Assembly (NCBI GenBank): GCA_936450465.1
Contig: OW388297.1
Span: 48,436,130 to 48,500,129, forward strand
Reading direction: 5' to 3'
Length of the DNA stretch: 64,000 bases
Origin: Gibbula magus
Lineage: Eukaryota; Mollusca; Gastropoda; Trochida; Trochidae
Shown: positions 50,301 through 62,700 of the stretch, piece after piece
Layout: each line of letters begins with the position of its first letter
How positions within the stretch are numbered: the stretch's first letter is position 1
The notes under the pieces: generated by a model
What the model saw: only the letters and a program-made list of their open reading frames with translations
What the model was told of the DNA's origin: nothing
Databases searched by the model: none
Position numbers and translations under genes: made by a program

Positions 50301-51049
50301 TAAATAATATTTTGCAATAGAATAACATATCTAATTTTACAAAAAATACTCAAACATGCAGGTTTTGCTCAGGTGTAAAACTATTTTTCAAACGCTTCAC
50401 ATCAGACCTAACGTGTTAACTAGGTAACGCCACATTTCAAGGGCCATCTGGTAAAGTGACGTTAGCTATAACGTTAGCTAAACTAAATAGACTTGACCAG
50501 TTCAATGAACTAGTCCATACAAAAAGCATAAATTCATTCGACCGATAACAACGAGTCCATGTGAGCCCATGACAACTCTGAATTATTTCACAATGTAGTC
50601 ATACAATTCAAGTTGTGACTGATACACGATCACACAAAAAGCATTGATATGACGAAACGTTCATTGAATGTGTACGACAAAACTATTGGTAGCAAATACC
50701 CGTTTCGGACCTGGTTCGCGTGCACTTGGCTTGCAGAATTATCATGGCATTCTTTTATTTGGCAATTTAAATTGACTATCTTTATTAATAACTCTACGTG
50801 CTATTTCATGTACTTGAGTAACGCGTTGAAAACGAGTTCAAAGGTCGGTAAGTGGGCCATTTACATGACTTCGCTTACCAATACTGGATTGAGCAATATT
50901 TCTGCAAATGTTAACAGTTTCACGCGTGACTGACGACTTACAAATGTGGATTATTTATGATTATATTTAAAACTCTCGTTCAGGTATGAAACTTTGCGTT
51001 ACTGGACCTAGATACAAAATGCTAAAAACAATTGTATTCCGCATTTGAA

Positions 51050-51180
51050 GCCACCACTGCAAGGAGTGATACAGGGTTGTTTCTTACCCCCGTTTCTTTT
51101 ATATGATCACGTAAATGATAGTTCTTACGGTGTTGGTCCAGCATATAACTAGACTATAATTTCTCACTAGTGCTACATAT
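51050..51180 (+). pseudogene. possible LINE reverse-transcriptase scrap
   Basis: The plus frame reads LQGVIQGCFLPPFLLYDHVN, then DSSYGVGP, resembling the G-V-x-Q-G-C-x-L-S-P block of LINE reverse transcriptases. No other RT motif could be confirmed nearby. Confidence 0.35.
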
Positions 51181-51659
51181 ATAAACTCGATAAAGGCCTT
51201 GGCCGTATACGAGTTTATATTAGATGAACTATTACGTTATGGGATCGTCAAGATTTGAGTCTTCATGCGGTGAAATAAAACGTGACGTCTTAACATCGAG
51301 CTTTTTTGTTATATATGTGAACATATTTAAAGATAAATCAGTGTATCTAATTTTGAAATAATATATTTCTGTTAGTCATGAAATTGATGAGGATGAGTTA
51401 TTTAATAGCCTCGTATTTGTGACAAGGCATAATCTATTACTGAGAACACTCCCCTTTCGCTTTTATGTGAAAATATATCCGCTTCAACGATTGCGAACTC
51501 TTTGTGTTAACATATGGAATGAATTAGTTATTCAGAGTATTTGTAAACTTAACATGTTATGTTGGCACATTCATTTGCATTTTCAAATTATACACAAGGG
51601 CTGCACTTCAATTATTCCTTACTTATGTAGTACCATGGAAATTCTATGATACATTGACT

Positions 51660-54600
51660 GAATTTACTCTTCTCAATAGAGAAGTATTTTTGTAACTAAT
51701 TTATTTCAAGAAAAATAATTCATGTGAACATTTTAAGAAAAGAATGACTTAATTTGTGATGTTATTGAATTTTTACAAAATTAAGTATTATTCTTGTGTC
51801 AAAATTGCGTGATAAACTTTAAGTTTTAGATGTCCAAAACAACAGTATTGTTACAAAGTTACTCTTAATACATTAAAACATCTTTTACCATGCATATAAT
51901 CAGGAACAAACTGTTTTTGAAATGTTATCCTTTTTTGAACAATTAATGACAAGGCTACAGCCATACGATTGTTGGACTCCATCAATGACTTTTCACATCA
52001 ATAAATTAATTAAAGGCTCCTCTTTACTTTAGAAAGGTAAATGCTGTTAATACTGATCAGGTTTCGTCATTAGGTGAATTTGAACGAATTATCATTTTCA
52101 AAAGTGTGTGGGTTTTAAAGTTCATATTGTTTTAACTAGTGTTTTTTTAAATAAAGTCAGTTACTTATATGTCTTCTCTGCACTAATAATAATGACATTA
52201 CTCATATTTCAGCAACCAATATTGAATTTTGTTTTCCTGTAAAACATAACTTTTTCCTGGAAACCAAAAGACTAGGATATTATAAATTCAAATTCAAATG
52301 TATCCAGAAGTAGTGAAACGTTATTTGATTAACATTTTCTTTCTTTAACGACTAGATGAGAACTCTATCATGTAATAAAATTACATTTTCTTTCACATCT
52401 GTAAGACACGTTTTACTAGAGAAAAACATAAGGGTGCAACTAATTGTACATACTAACAAACGTTTCTCAGACTATTTTTATTCAATGATATATAACCAAT
52501 AGAACATTAATTTGTCTATAGAGAGACTAAGTCGTTTTCTAACACCGCGTATATTAATAGCGATCACAAACAAACGGTTAAATATTCTGATAAATAAATT
52601 AAACATCGAAAATGTTACGAGCGAAAATAAATAAAATGTCTTTTGATGAAGAATTTCCGTATTTCAAACTTTTTGACAGGGTTGTCCTCTTCTACCGTTG
52701 TTATTTATATGATTCACCAAAACTTTTGATGGGGTCGTTGTCGACAACATCCATCGGTATAAACTATTCAAACATAAATATATCATGCAGGTCGGATTGT
52801 ATTTGATGTTATTCTCATAAGCAAACATATTTGTCTATTTGCGAAATCTCCGATCTGAATATATATAAATGCAGTTCAGCTATTATTTTGAAATAGTCGT
52901 GTGTCATCATGTTGTCACGACATTCCGAGTCATGTTTGTTGACATACATTCTTGTGATCGTGACTGGTGATTGCACAGACAGCCTGGCGTTCAATAGAGA
53001 AGCGGACAAGCATTGAATCGACCCCCTCACGCCTCAAACCCTCTACTCTAAGCATATAACCAAGTATTTGCACATCATGTTATCAAATAAACCTTGCAGA
53101 TAAAGTATCGTTGGAGTTGTTCATTGCTTTACAACGAGACCTTATCTTTGGCATAATATGTCGTGATTTTGAACTTTTTGATAAATTTTGATAAATGAAA
53201 TAAATATTGGTTTTATGTTTCTTAAATGGTTAGTGTCTGTTTCAGGTTAACGTATACTTGTTTGATTTCCTTTGTATCTGTTTTATGGCTGAACGTTGTT
53301 ATGACAGAGTAGTCATCAGAAGATGACATAAGAACAGGAAGATATTCTGGATGACAACTTCAAGAAGTTGTTATCCAGAAAATATGCGTGTTCTTATGTA
53401 TGCCACTTCTAAATTTCCTTCGAAGACTTGGAATGATTACATATTCCCCGGATAATTGACAAACGTCTTGTGAATCCTTTCACTTCAAAGAAATTTTTAA
53501 ACGTTTTGAAAATTGGTATGGTCCTTAACGTTTTTGTAGACTGTGTGAAATTAAATTAAACTGGTACATGTATTTATATCTAGAACCAGGGTATGGAAAG
53601 TTCAACCATTGATGTTTTGGAATTGAGGGCCAATTATTTTATTTCAATAAATGTATCGGACACTTTATTCACTTTACATATTCAGCTGCATACCGAACTT
53701 TTGTTTATCTACTTCTGTATTTCAGTGCAGATGTCATGTAACTTTGCATGACTTTGAAGTATCGCATCAACGCGAAAACTAGACCGATCAAATTACATTT
53801 TTGCATTGTAAGAAGACAGTTGAATGTTTCATTACATAATCTGATTTGATGTTTTACAGTAAAAAGTTAGTTTTTGCAGCTCTTTAAAAGTGACCAGGGG
53901 TCAATTTATTCAAAATTACAGTGTTTGTATTTCCTTCTGTGAAATATTCAGTTAGTGATCAACTGTGTCAGACAAATATCATATATTTCCTCATATATTC
54001 ATTCAATGTATTTCTGATGACATTGTTCTCATTTAGTCGATATGAAAACTTTTATTTAAAAAATAATGAAATTTGATTGTTCAAAATTGGACCCCTCTGT
54101 CTATTTTCATTAATCATTATGCCAAATTTAATAAACATGCACAACTGATGTGACGACCACAGGGTACAATGATTATTTTACTCATGGATTATGATGATTC
54201 ATTGACATTGTATGTGGTGCAATTTTATTGATAATTTACATATTTGTACGAAGATACAGATGTAGGTGAACAAACTTTCGGTATGCATCTGTAGATGTGC
54301 ACTGTGTAATGTCGATAGTAAAGAGACTGCAAAACCTTTAAGACAAAGCAAAATGGGCTTCTGTCATTCACGAATGATGAAAAACTGACAACTCACCCAT
54401 ATTGCTGTTTTTTAAAAAACAATTTTTTTAAAGAATAACAATACATTAAGAATCACACTTTATTTATTGTGAACACACAGGGTGTTTTAAGTATGCTTAC
54501 TCCATAAGGTGGATCTCTCAGGAAGTAGTAAATAATTTGAAATGTCATGTATGTTCACAATAAATGAGTTTTTATCCAGAAATATTGCTTTTCTCAAGAC

Positions 54601-54865
54601 TTGACCCTGTTTACTAAATGTATTATACTTTAGTATAGGTATTATCCTTTATGGAAGCACATTCTCAATGCTCATTTCAATATTTCTTCTATTAAAAGTG
54701 ATATGATTTTAAGTTAAACGATTTCACTTATTACACATCCCATTATTATGTCAAGGAGACAATATCCCTGTCTCTACATAGTAAGGAGACCTTTGCAAGT
54801 ATCAGCTTGTACCAGTGTATCATGGATGGTACTGAATTGTTATTGCAAACTAAACTTACTGAATA
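51660..54865. other. AT-rich, one hairpin, no gene seen
   Basis: A hairpin at 53326-53400 pairs ACATAAGAACAGGAAGATAT, then TCTGGATGACAACTT, with its near complement. Short open frames lack motifs. Confidence 0.5.
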
Positions 54866-54872
54866 TATTCCT

Positions 54873-54955
54873 GGGCCAACTTTCATAGAGCCTTTTAGAC
54901 TAATGCATCATAAGAGATCTTCAGCCAAAGGGGGCTTTGTGCATGTGGGCCCAGT
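54873..54955. mobile_element. short inverted-repeat element
   Basis: CTGGGCCAACTTTCATAGAG and GGCTTTGTGCATGTGGGCCCAG-type ends are inverted. It is related to 55751-55930 and 44105-44215. Confidence 0.55.
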
Positions 54956-55750
54956 GCTCTTCAGCAGACAAAGTGTTTAGTTAAAGGCCAATCTTAATCC
55001 AAAGATGACAGCTAACCACTAAACTATCCAATCCCCCGTTCCAATTAAACATATATTTATGAGCTTCCCAAAATAACATCCTCAATGTACATTTAACTGC
55101 CAATACCTTATTCAAATATTTCTAGTTATAAAATTTAAGTAAGGCCAGGCAAATGTAATCATTTGTTTACAGGGTTTTTAAAGGCAAGAGGCAAGAAACA
55201 ATCAACAGGAAAAATAACAAACTTTGCCCGTAAAATAGGCACAGAATTGATAAAGAAAATAACTTTTCACTTATTATTTTAATTTCTCAATATTATTATT
55301 TAGGAGAAATTCTGATTTCTCTTTTCAAATTTGCCATGGTAGAGAATTCTTTTAGCAACTAAATAAACTTGTTTTGCCTAAGGAACAAGTAAACTTTTCC
55401 ATAACAAAAATAACAGAAATTGTTTGTAGAAAGGTCATCAGTTTATTGTGGACATTCACAGAATGCTTCAGGTGTGAAGTATGTTTTAATCAAAATGTAG
55501 CTCACACTTCCAATGCAATGAAGTAACTTTAGACTTTGTCTCGCACAATTTCACACATGAATCTATAAAAGTGTTCACAGGCTGTCTATGTCCCTAGATT
55601 TTCCCCTTGAAATCAAACATGTATGTACACAACTTCAGCAAATCTGAATACATGGGCCAATCTTTTCCAATGCAATGGTAACTAGTCAAAATGTTACATT
55701 AATCAGTGTAACACATGAAGCCATCCAATAACAAGCAACTACGTAACCTT

Positions 55751-55930
55751 TGGGCTGACCAACTTTCACAAAGCTTCTTTAGACTAAGGGCAGCCTTAGC
55801 CGTTAGAGTGAGTAATTGTTTAACGCTGCTTCGACAGTTTCGCAGCCATTACAGCCATTAGCGGCAAACTAAGCCAATGGAGATAAATTTGAGTTTTGAT
55901 CAACGAAGGAGGCTTTGTGAAAGTGAGCCC
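55751..55930. mobile_element. short inverted-repeat element
   Basis: It starts GGGCTGACCAACTTTCACAA and ends GAGGCTTTGTGAAAGTGAGC; the ends are complementary over about 20 nt. It is 180 bp and non-coding. Confidence 0.65.
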
Positions 55931-55934
55931 TAAC

Positions 55935-57270
55935 TGGAATTTTGAGGATTTTCTTTGATTTTGTCATTTAAATTGACAAAATAACACTTCAGGATGGCTA
56001 CTGTTCAATATCATTTCATACACTGCATTCATCAAACCAGTTGAAAAAAAACAAAATACAAAATTAAAACTTGGCCCTGACATGACACTCAAAAGAAAAC
56101 ATTTTAGATAAATAACAAATGATCTTCTTATACATTGGAACGGGAACAAACTTCTGGAGAAAAGTTCACTTTGTAAAAAGGTAATAGATTGAAGGTGAAT
56201 GGCGGAGAAGTATAATAAAGCGCACTGTGTTTTATGCTCAACCCAAAAATAAAGAAACTTAAAGAAATTATGAGGAAATTCCATCCCTGCATATAAAAAG
56301 ACCATTTTTCATAAAAATGCATATTATGGAGAGATTACACAATGAATTATCTCAATCATAATATCAGTTTCATATTCAATTTCTTTATCCTTTATACATT
56401 CTCCCTTTGGAGATTGTTTAATAAAATCTTACCAAAAATAATCAAGCAACAATTTGGTCCTCTGTATTTTAAAATCAAATCTTAAAATAGCATTTCAACA
56501 TTTTAAAGTCATGGCATCCACAGATACTCAAGTTACTTTTGGTTTGTTGAAATATTTATCATATTTCTGGTTGTGCAAATTTTCACAGCATATTAGAACT
56601 ACTCAGTAATTAGAAATAAATCCTCTTTCATGTGCTGTACATTAACATATTATTTATACAAAGCTTGAAATAATGGTCCAATTAAGGAATATACAATTTA
56701 GTCTGTACAGTTTAAGAGCTTCGTTATCAAATTCAGGCCACAACTATAACCTGCCAGTGAATATTTTTACAGGGAGAAACCCTATGCCATCACTGTAGGG
56801 TTATGGATTGCAGTGAAACCAACAAGCACCGGATGGAAGAAGCAAACGATGGGTTGACTACAGTGAATTAAAAAGTAGCATGGCATCCATATAAATTCAT
56901 ATTGGTTGACTGGTTAGCGCCTAGAGAAATCACTCAGTGATTTGATGATATAGCGAATTATAAGAACATTTATATTATTATTAAAGTATGTTGTAAAAAT
57001 CCTTGACACCTGATCCAAAGCCACATGAGCTGACCATGCTTCCCTTTCTCCTGTTCCGACAATCAATCCTTATAAAATAGGCTCTTCTCCAGGACAGAAC
57101 TGATTTACTCTCTTAAGGATACAAGGTGGTGCAGAAACCTGCTAAGATACGCATGTTTTACATTCTATCAATTATCCCTTTACCGGATGCATTAATTTGT
57201 CAAATCATTCTTGAATGGCATATTTTTCAACCATGATACCCAATAATTTAGTATATTTTTACTTGTTATT
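55935..57270. other. AT-rich, no gene; weak SINE-body similarity
   Basis: At about 56770-56870, CAGGGAGAAACCCTATGCC resembles part of the SINE body, but the head is absent. Confidence 0.4.
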
Positions 57271-57274
57271 TACC

Positions 57275-57588
57275 TCGAGGTGAGGTGAGTTGGGGTTTAA
57301 TGCAGCTTTCAAGAGTATTTCACTTATATCACGGCTGCTAATACTATGGCAGGGAGAAAGCCTGCAACGCCATGTGGCCATGCAGTGTGGTTAAACCTGC
57401 GAGCATGGACTGAAACTAGCAAATCATGGGTGGTATTGCACTGAAATTCATTGTAGTGTTGCACCCAAACCTTACTGTGTGTTGAACAGTTCTCTACTGC
57501 AGACAAAGTTGCCGTGCCCCTGGCGGGATTCGAACCCCGGACCTCTTGATCCGAAGCGGAACGCGCTAACCACTGCGCTATCCCGCCC
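57275..57588 (-). repeat. tRNA-derived SINE, complete
   Basis: The minus strand starts GGGCGGGATAGCGCAGTGG (box A) and has GGGGTTCGAATCCCGCC (box B), a body with TGTCTGCAGTAGAGAACTG and GGTTTGGGTGCAACAC, and a 3' tail AAGCTGCATTAAACCCCAAC followed by CTCACCTCACCTC. Body fragments recur at 1-165 and about 61565-61690. Confidence 0.88.
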
Positions 57589-57589
57589 T

Positions 57590-57706
57590 ATATTGCGTGT
57601 GGAACAGTTCTCTACTGCTGACAAAGGTGTCGTGGCCCTGGCGGGATTTTGAACCCCAGACCTATTGATCCAAAGCCGAATGCACTAACCACTGCGCTAT
57701 CCCCCT
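57590..57706 (-). repeat. second, truncated SINE head in tandem
   Basis: Reading the minus strand, a diverged head (GGGGGATAGCGCAGTGG, box B altered to GGGGTTCAAAATCCC) and about 40 nt of body lead directly into the complete SINE, giving a head-to-tail double head. Confidence 0.8.
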
Positions 57707-57709
57707 TTC

Positions 57710-58590
57710 TATTTTGAATTTGAGCTTTAATATGTTCATATTTCAAAACAGTCTGACATTTGTTTGAATGATTTTAAGATAACTTGATACAGCATGACAG
57801 GAACATCTTGATAACTTTCTTAATCAAGTTTATGAAATGAATGAAGTTTCAATTACTTTGTCTATAACCATCATTTTGAAGTAATGAAACACATGCAGTG
57901 AAATAACGGTTTCATATCTACTGGCAATAGGGCTTATGTTTTGATGTGACCATACTATGCACAGATATTTGGTTTATCAAAAATCCAAGGAACCGTGCAG
58001 GCTGCATGATCATTTTCTGCTTGTCGCCTCATCTGAAATGGCAGGCAGGCAGGTATTTGGAACACCAAGCATACGGGACATGAATCTTAAAGGTTTTAAT
58101 AACTTGTCTTGGCATAAATCTTTCCCAAACAACTGTCAAGAAAAGGACAACAGAACCACTGGCATTTAACACAAATGAGGAATATTAACAGTCATTTTGC
58201 TCTTCTGATAAAGAATGGTACACATCTACAGACAGACAACCCAAAGGAAAGGGGAAAAGTGGCCTTAGGACTATTGGAAACAATAATAAGAAATTCTTTG
58301 ATTTAACAGTAAAAATATAGGACTATAGCAGAGATCAAGCATTGGAAATAGGCCCAGGACCATGAATATAGGATATTAGATGAAAAAAAGACGTGGCTTA
58401 TATATCAAGGTTTTAATACTTTTGTATCAATGACCATAAAATAGAATAAAAAACAAATACCACATGCTACATCATTCATATAATCCATAGTTGAACATCA
58501 GTGTACAACCTCCGTAAGAAAACTCTTCACTCAAAATGCATTCCGGAAGGGAAAATGAAATGAACTCAGTTGTGGTTAGATATTCATCGT
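57710..58590. other. intergenic, downstream of CWC22
   Basis: No confident feature. It probably includes sequence beyond the CWC22 cleavage site. Confidence 0.5.
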
Positions 58591-58596
58591 AAGCAC

Positions 58597-58602
58597 TTTA
58601 TT
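58597..58602 (-). terminator. candidate CWC22 polyadenylation signal
   Basis: AATAAA on the minus strand, about 300 nt after the CWC22 stop codon. No transcript evidence; a further signal downstream is possible. Confidence 0.4.
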
Positions 58603-58900
58603 AATAACATTCTCTACTGTCACACACATAAAACATCTTTACATTCAAAAGATGTCTTGAGCACTTTCAATTTCTTTAAATACATGATGGTATTTCACTA
58701 ACGAAACATGTAACGTAATCCCAGAAGGTCATTTCATGTTTCGGTGATCGATCACACAGAACACATCACCTGAAATGATCATATTTCAAGATCATGAAGT
58801 ATTAAAGCACTTTATAGGAATCAGTTGTGAAATGTATGGAATGACAACTGAACCACAAGAAAGACAGCCTGTGAACACAACGGACACATTATCAGCCCAA

Positions 58901-59700
58901 TCAACGCCTTTGTCTATTTCGATCGCGTGAGTAATCCCTACCCACTTCGTTATCATAATCACGATCGTTTCTATTGCGATCAGACGTTCGTTGTTTAGAC
59001 TTAGTTCTGCGGTCATCCCCATCAAATCGTCCGTCAAACCTATCCCTACGCACATCCTCAACAGGAGAATATCTTTGTCTTTTATCATTCTTACGCTCTG
59101 TCCTTTCGTCAAATTGATCGTCAGTCCATTGATTGCGATCACGTCTCTCACGCCTATCAGGGACCCTCTGATAATCACGTGTCCGTCTATCCATGGAATT
59201 GTACATATCGTCATCAACACCCCGTCTGTCAACGTCTCTTTCAGCACGTCTGTCAACGTCAATTCGGTCTCTTTCACCACGTCTATCAATTTCAATGTGG
59301 TGTCTTTCACTACGTCTGTCGATATCATTGCGGTCTCTTTCACCACCTCTCCTATCAAGGTCACGATCTTTTTCACCAGATCTTCTCTCGGTGTCATTAC
59401 GGTCTCTTTCCCCGACACGCCTGTCAACATCAATCCTGTCTCTTCCTCTTGGTGCTCCCTCGTCGTCAAATTCTTCCTCCTGACGATCCTTCCTCTTCCT
59501 CTTCTTATCCTGATGACGGTCGAAGTCTCCGTTGGCAAACTTGTGAAGATCCTCGCGTGACTGAGCTTGATTCTTCTTCTTGTTCTGTGTCTTCTCCTCT
59601 CGGCTGATCTTGCGCTGTTTCCTCTTCACCGGCGACTTCTCCTTCTTCCTCCTCTTCCTCGTTTTGTCTTCCTCCGACTCAGAGGAACTGCTGTCTGAAT
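58901..59700 (-). CDS. CWC22: CWC22 last exon: Arg/Asp-rich repetitive tail
   Basis: The acceptor is GTCTGTTGCAG at 59701; the split codon gives Asp. After [12 protein letters not shown] come a Lys/Arg/Glu stretch ([20 protein letters not shown]) and then a long array of imperfect decapeptides of the type [10 protein letters not shown], followed by more RD-rich sequence ending DRNRQRR and a stop at 58901. Such RS/RD-like tails are common in metazoan splicing factors; the decapeptide repetition is notable. Long antisense and shifted frames here are artefacts of the repeats. Confidence 0.92.
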
Positions 59701-62700
59701 CTGCAACAGACAGAAACAATTGTTACTTCTCTTGCATACTGAATAATGCTTTTTCTGAAATCTTCTACTTATATAAATAATTGGTTTCTGTATATATAGG
59801 AAACAAGAGTTGGATACAATTGCATTAATTCTGGTTTGACAAAGAGCTTATGACAAAATTGGAAATACAATTATTGCATATTCCTTTTTGACAAAACAGT
59901 AGATGTTAGAGAATGAAGAAATTAATATTTAAAATATCTTGTATGATGCTCTCTATGTAGTGTGAACAACAACACCAACACCAAACATCACAACCAATTT
60001 GGGATATATCGACATAGATCTTCTTATAACGTATATATTTCAGGCAGTAATGTTTGGTTTAATGACGATAATGAATTTGGGTTGAGGACCATGTGTTTCA
60101 CTTTCCAACTCTTGATTGCTGTGAAACAGGGCTTGAATCTGCTTTCAAACTATTGCAATACTATTACGTCTAGTTTCATTGCAAGAAGAAAGTCTTCAAC
60201 AGAAATGTCAATGGACATTGTTATGAAACCTGTCGACATCCACAAGACTGATGGACCAGAAAGATACTGCACTGGATTAAAATGTTGCACCGAACTCAAT
60301 CGTAACTCTTGCCTGCCTATTTAAAGACAAATCTCTGATGTAAGTTGTGACGCCTTATTTACAACTGATTATACAACCTAAGTAACCTTAAATTTTTAGG
60401 AAGCAAGTGAGTTTTAGTGTTTAGTGCCTCTTGTGGAATCAATACGAAATTAATGCAAAATTCATGTGGGGCAATAGCACAGCAGACGAGCATCTGCACA
60501 ATATCAGCAAAGAGCATTACAAGGTAGTGATAAACCAAAATTGCCTTTTGCAGATCCCATTGCCTAGCCCTTTGAAGGAACAATCCCTTAACCTCTTGAA
60601 GTCAACTGTAACAGTAGCTTCTTCCTTGTCTTGCACTGCACTTTAACAACAGGGGTCAAGAGCACAACTCAATTCCCATGTACAACTAAGATAATTATTC
60701 CACACCTGAGTCTGAGCTGCTACTAGAAGATGAGCTGTCGGAGCTATTGGAGCTCTCCGAGCTGTCAGACGACTCCTCAGATGACGCCTCTTGTTGTTGC
60801 TGCTGTTGCTGCATCAGCTGTTTCGTCATTGTCTTCAGGTGTTCTCGCAGGTCGTCACTGAAAGTTGGAATAACTGTTAGTTTGAAAATCTTAACACTCA
60901 CTCGCACTTAACAGCTAGAATATAATAGACGACCAATACACTATCCCAGCCAATCTCAATTTGGTAAATATGAAAACAAGGACCTATCTGTAACTCAATG
61001 ACAGAGTTCTTGCTTCTTTAAACCTCAATTATTATGTTGATATTTGCTAAATATTTGGTATATTATTTCTGCTCAAGCATGACAAAACTTGGATTTTTAT
61101 TAAAGTATGAATATGCAGTTTTTTTAAAAGAAGTTCATATTTAGTTTCCGATGTTAACGAATTCTTATGAAAGTTAAACAGTATAGAACATTTTGTCTCA
61201 TTTTGTATATTCTTGATATTTGTATCAAAATAAATTTGTAATACCCTCTAAAGATTTTGATTATTTAAGCATTGTTTCTATAAATATAATGAATTTTACA
61301 AATATCTTATATAGTCATGAATTTCAATAGTTTCAACTTTTTTATTTACTTACGTTAATCCTCCAAGACCGATTGTTGTAAAAAAGTTTATTGCAAATCG
61401 CGTATTCTTCGGGTTATCCCGCGGCAGGAGTCCTTCAAAATATTCTTGTAATGTCCTGAAATAGATAGAAAGGTATATTAGAAAACAGAAATAATGCCAT
61501 AGGTGAGACGATTTTGAATTTAATGCCACTTGACGAATAATTCAGTTTTATTATGGCAACCAGTATTTTGCAGGGAAAAAGCCTGCAATATCATCGTTGC
61601 TAAGCATTGCAATGTAACCTACAAGAGTCGGGTAGAAATATTGAACCATGGTGGTATTTCACTAAGCTTCAATGTAGCTTTTCACCTTTACACGTAGCGG
61701 AGTTTGCACAGCGTTTTTTAAGTTTATACCTCCATGAAGTTAATAAATTTTGAAGTCAATTCTTATAAATAAATATACTCGTACCAGATGTTTTGAAAAG
61801 GTTTCAATTCTCCAAATACACATATTTGTAAAAATTAGAGCTGTATTATTTACGTGTCTGAAGACACAAGATGTCAAATCAAAACGTCATTGTATTATAA
61901 GCCCCGCCTACAATGCGTTCATCAGCAAATGAAAATCCACAATGCAACGAGCCATGAACCTCACGTCATGGGGGCGTGGCTAAATGTGATGTGACGTCAC
62001 AAAATTAAGTTTATGCAGGTATGAACTGAATCCCTGTGACATTGTTCAGAGACTCAGATCCAAGCAATTGCTATTATTTATATACATATAATTTAATGCA
62101 GTGTTATCCCAAATGTAACAATGTTATATTTGTTCCCTATCTAAATGGCATGTATTTCTAATATAATTTGGTCAACGGTATAATTAAATGGTATATTTGA
62201 TTGCTCTCCTATCAGATCACAATACAAACTAAATCTTGTCACAACTCACTTCAACTTCCTTCACATGAAAGGCAGATTCATTTACAATTTTACAGACAAG
62301 TCAGCATGTACTTACTGATCCTTCAGACGATCGTTGAGTTTGGGCAAGCCCATATATTCTGAGAGTTCTTGAAATAAAATCTTGATGAAGATTCGACTGG
62401 CTGATGTGGTGTCCTCTTCATTCAACTTGACCACGGAGAGAACCTGAAAAGAAACCAGAGTTAGTGGAAGTTTACAAGCAATGAAAGAAATTTGGCCTCA
62501 CCATTTTTCCTCAGCTATTGCCTGTTTTGACTGCAAGAGAAGACAATGACCTATATCAGTTTAGTTCAGTTAGTCTATCCATTGTATTGTTGGGGGTCAC
62601 ATATGCCAAATGTTATAAATGGTGTTATTTTATCGAAAAGTACTGACTGCTACCAAAAATTACCATTTTAATGACAGTGACAATATTGTGACAATATAAA

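Noticed and set aside
57515..57588. Functional tRNA gene
   Set aside because: Box A and B are good, but the sequence continues as a SINE body shared with other copies.
58792..59538. 248-codon minus-strand frame
   Set aside because: Shifted frame over the same CWC22 repeats; the conserved tail is in the other frame.
58991..59607. Plus-strand open frames of 96-189 codons
   Set aside because: They lie antisense to the repetitive CWC22 last exon and read as Val/Ser-rich mirror images of the Arg/Asp repeats.
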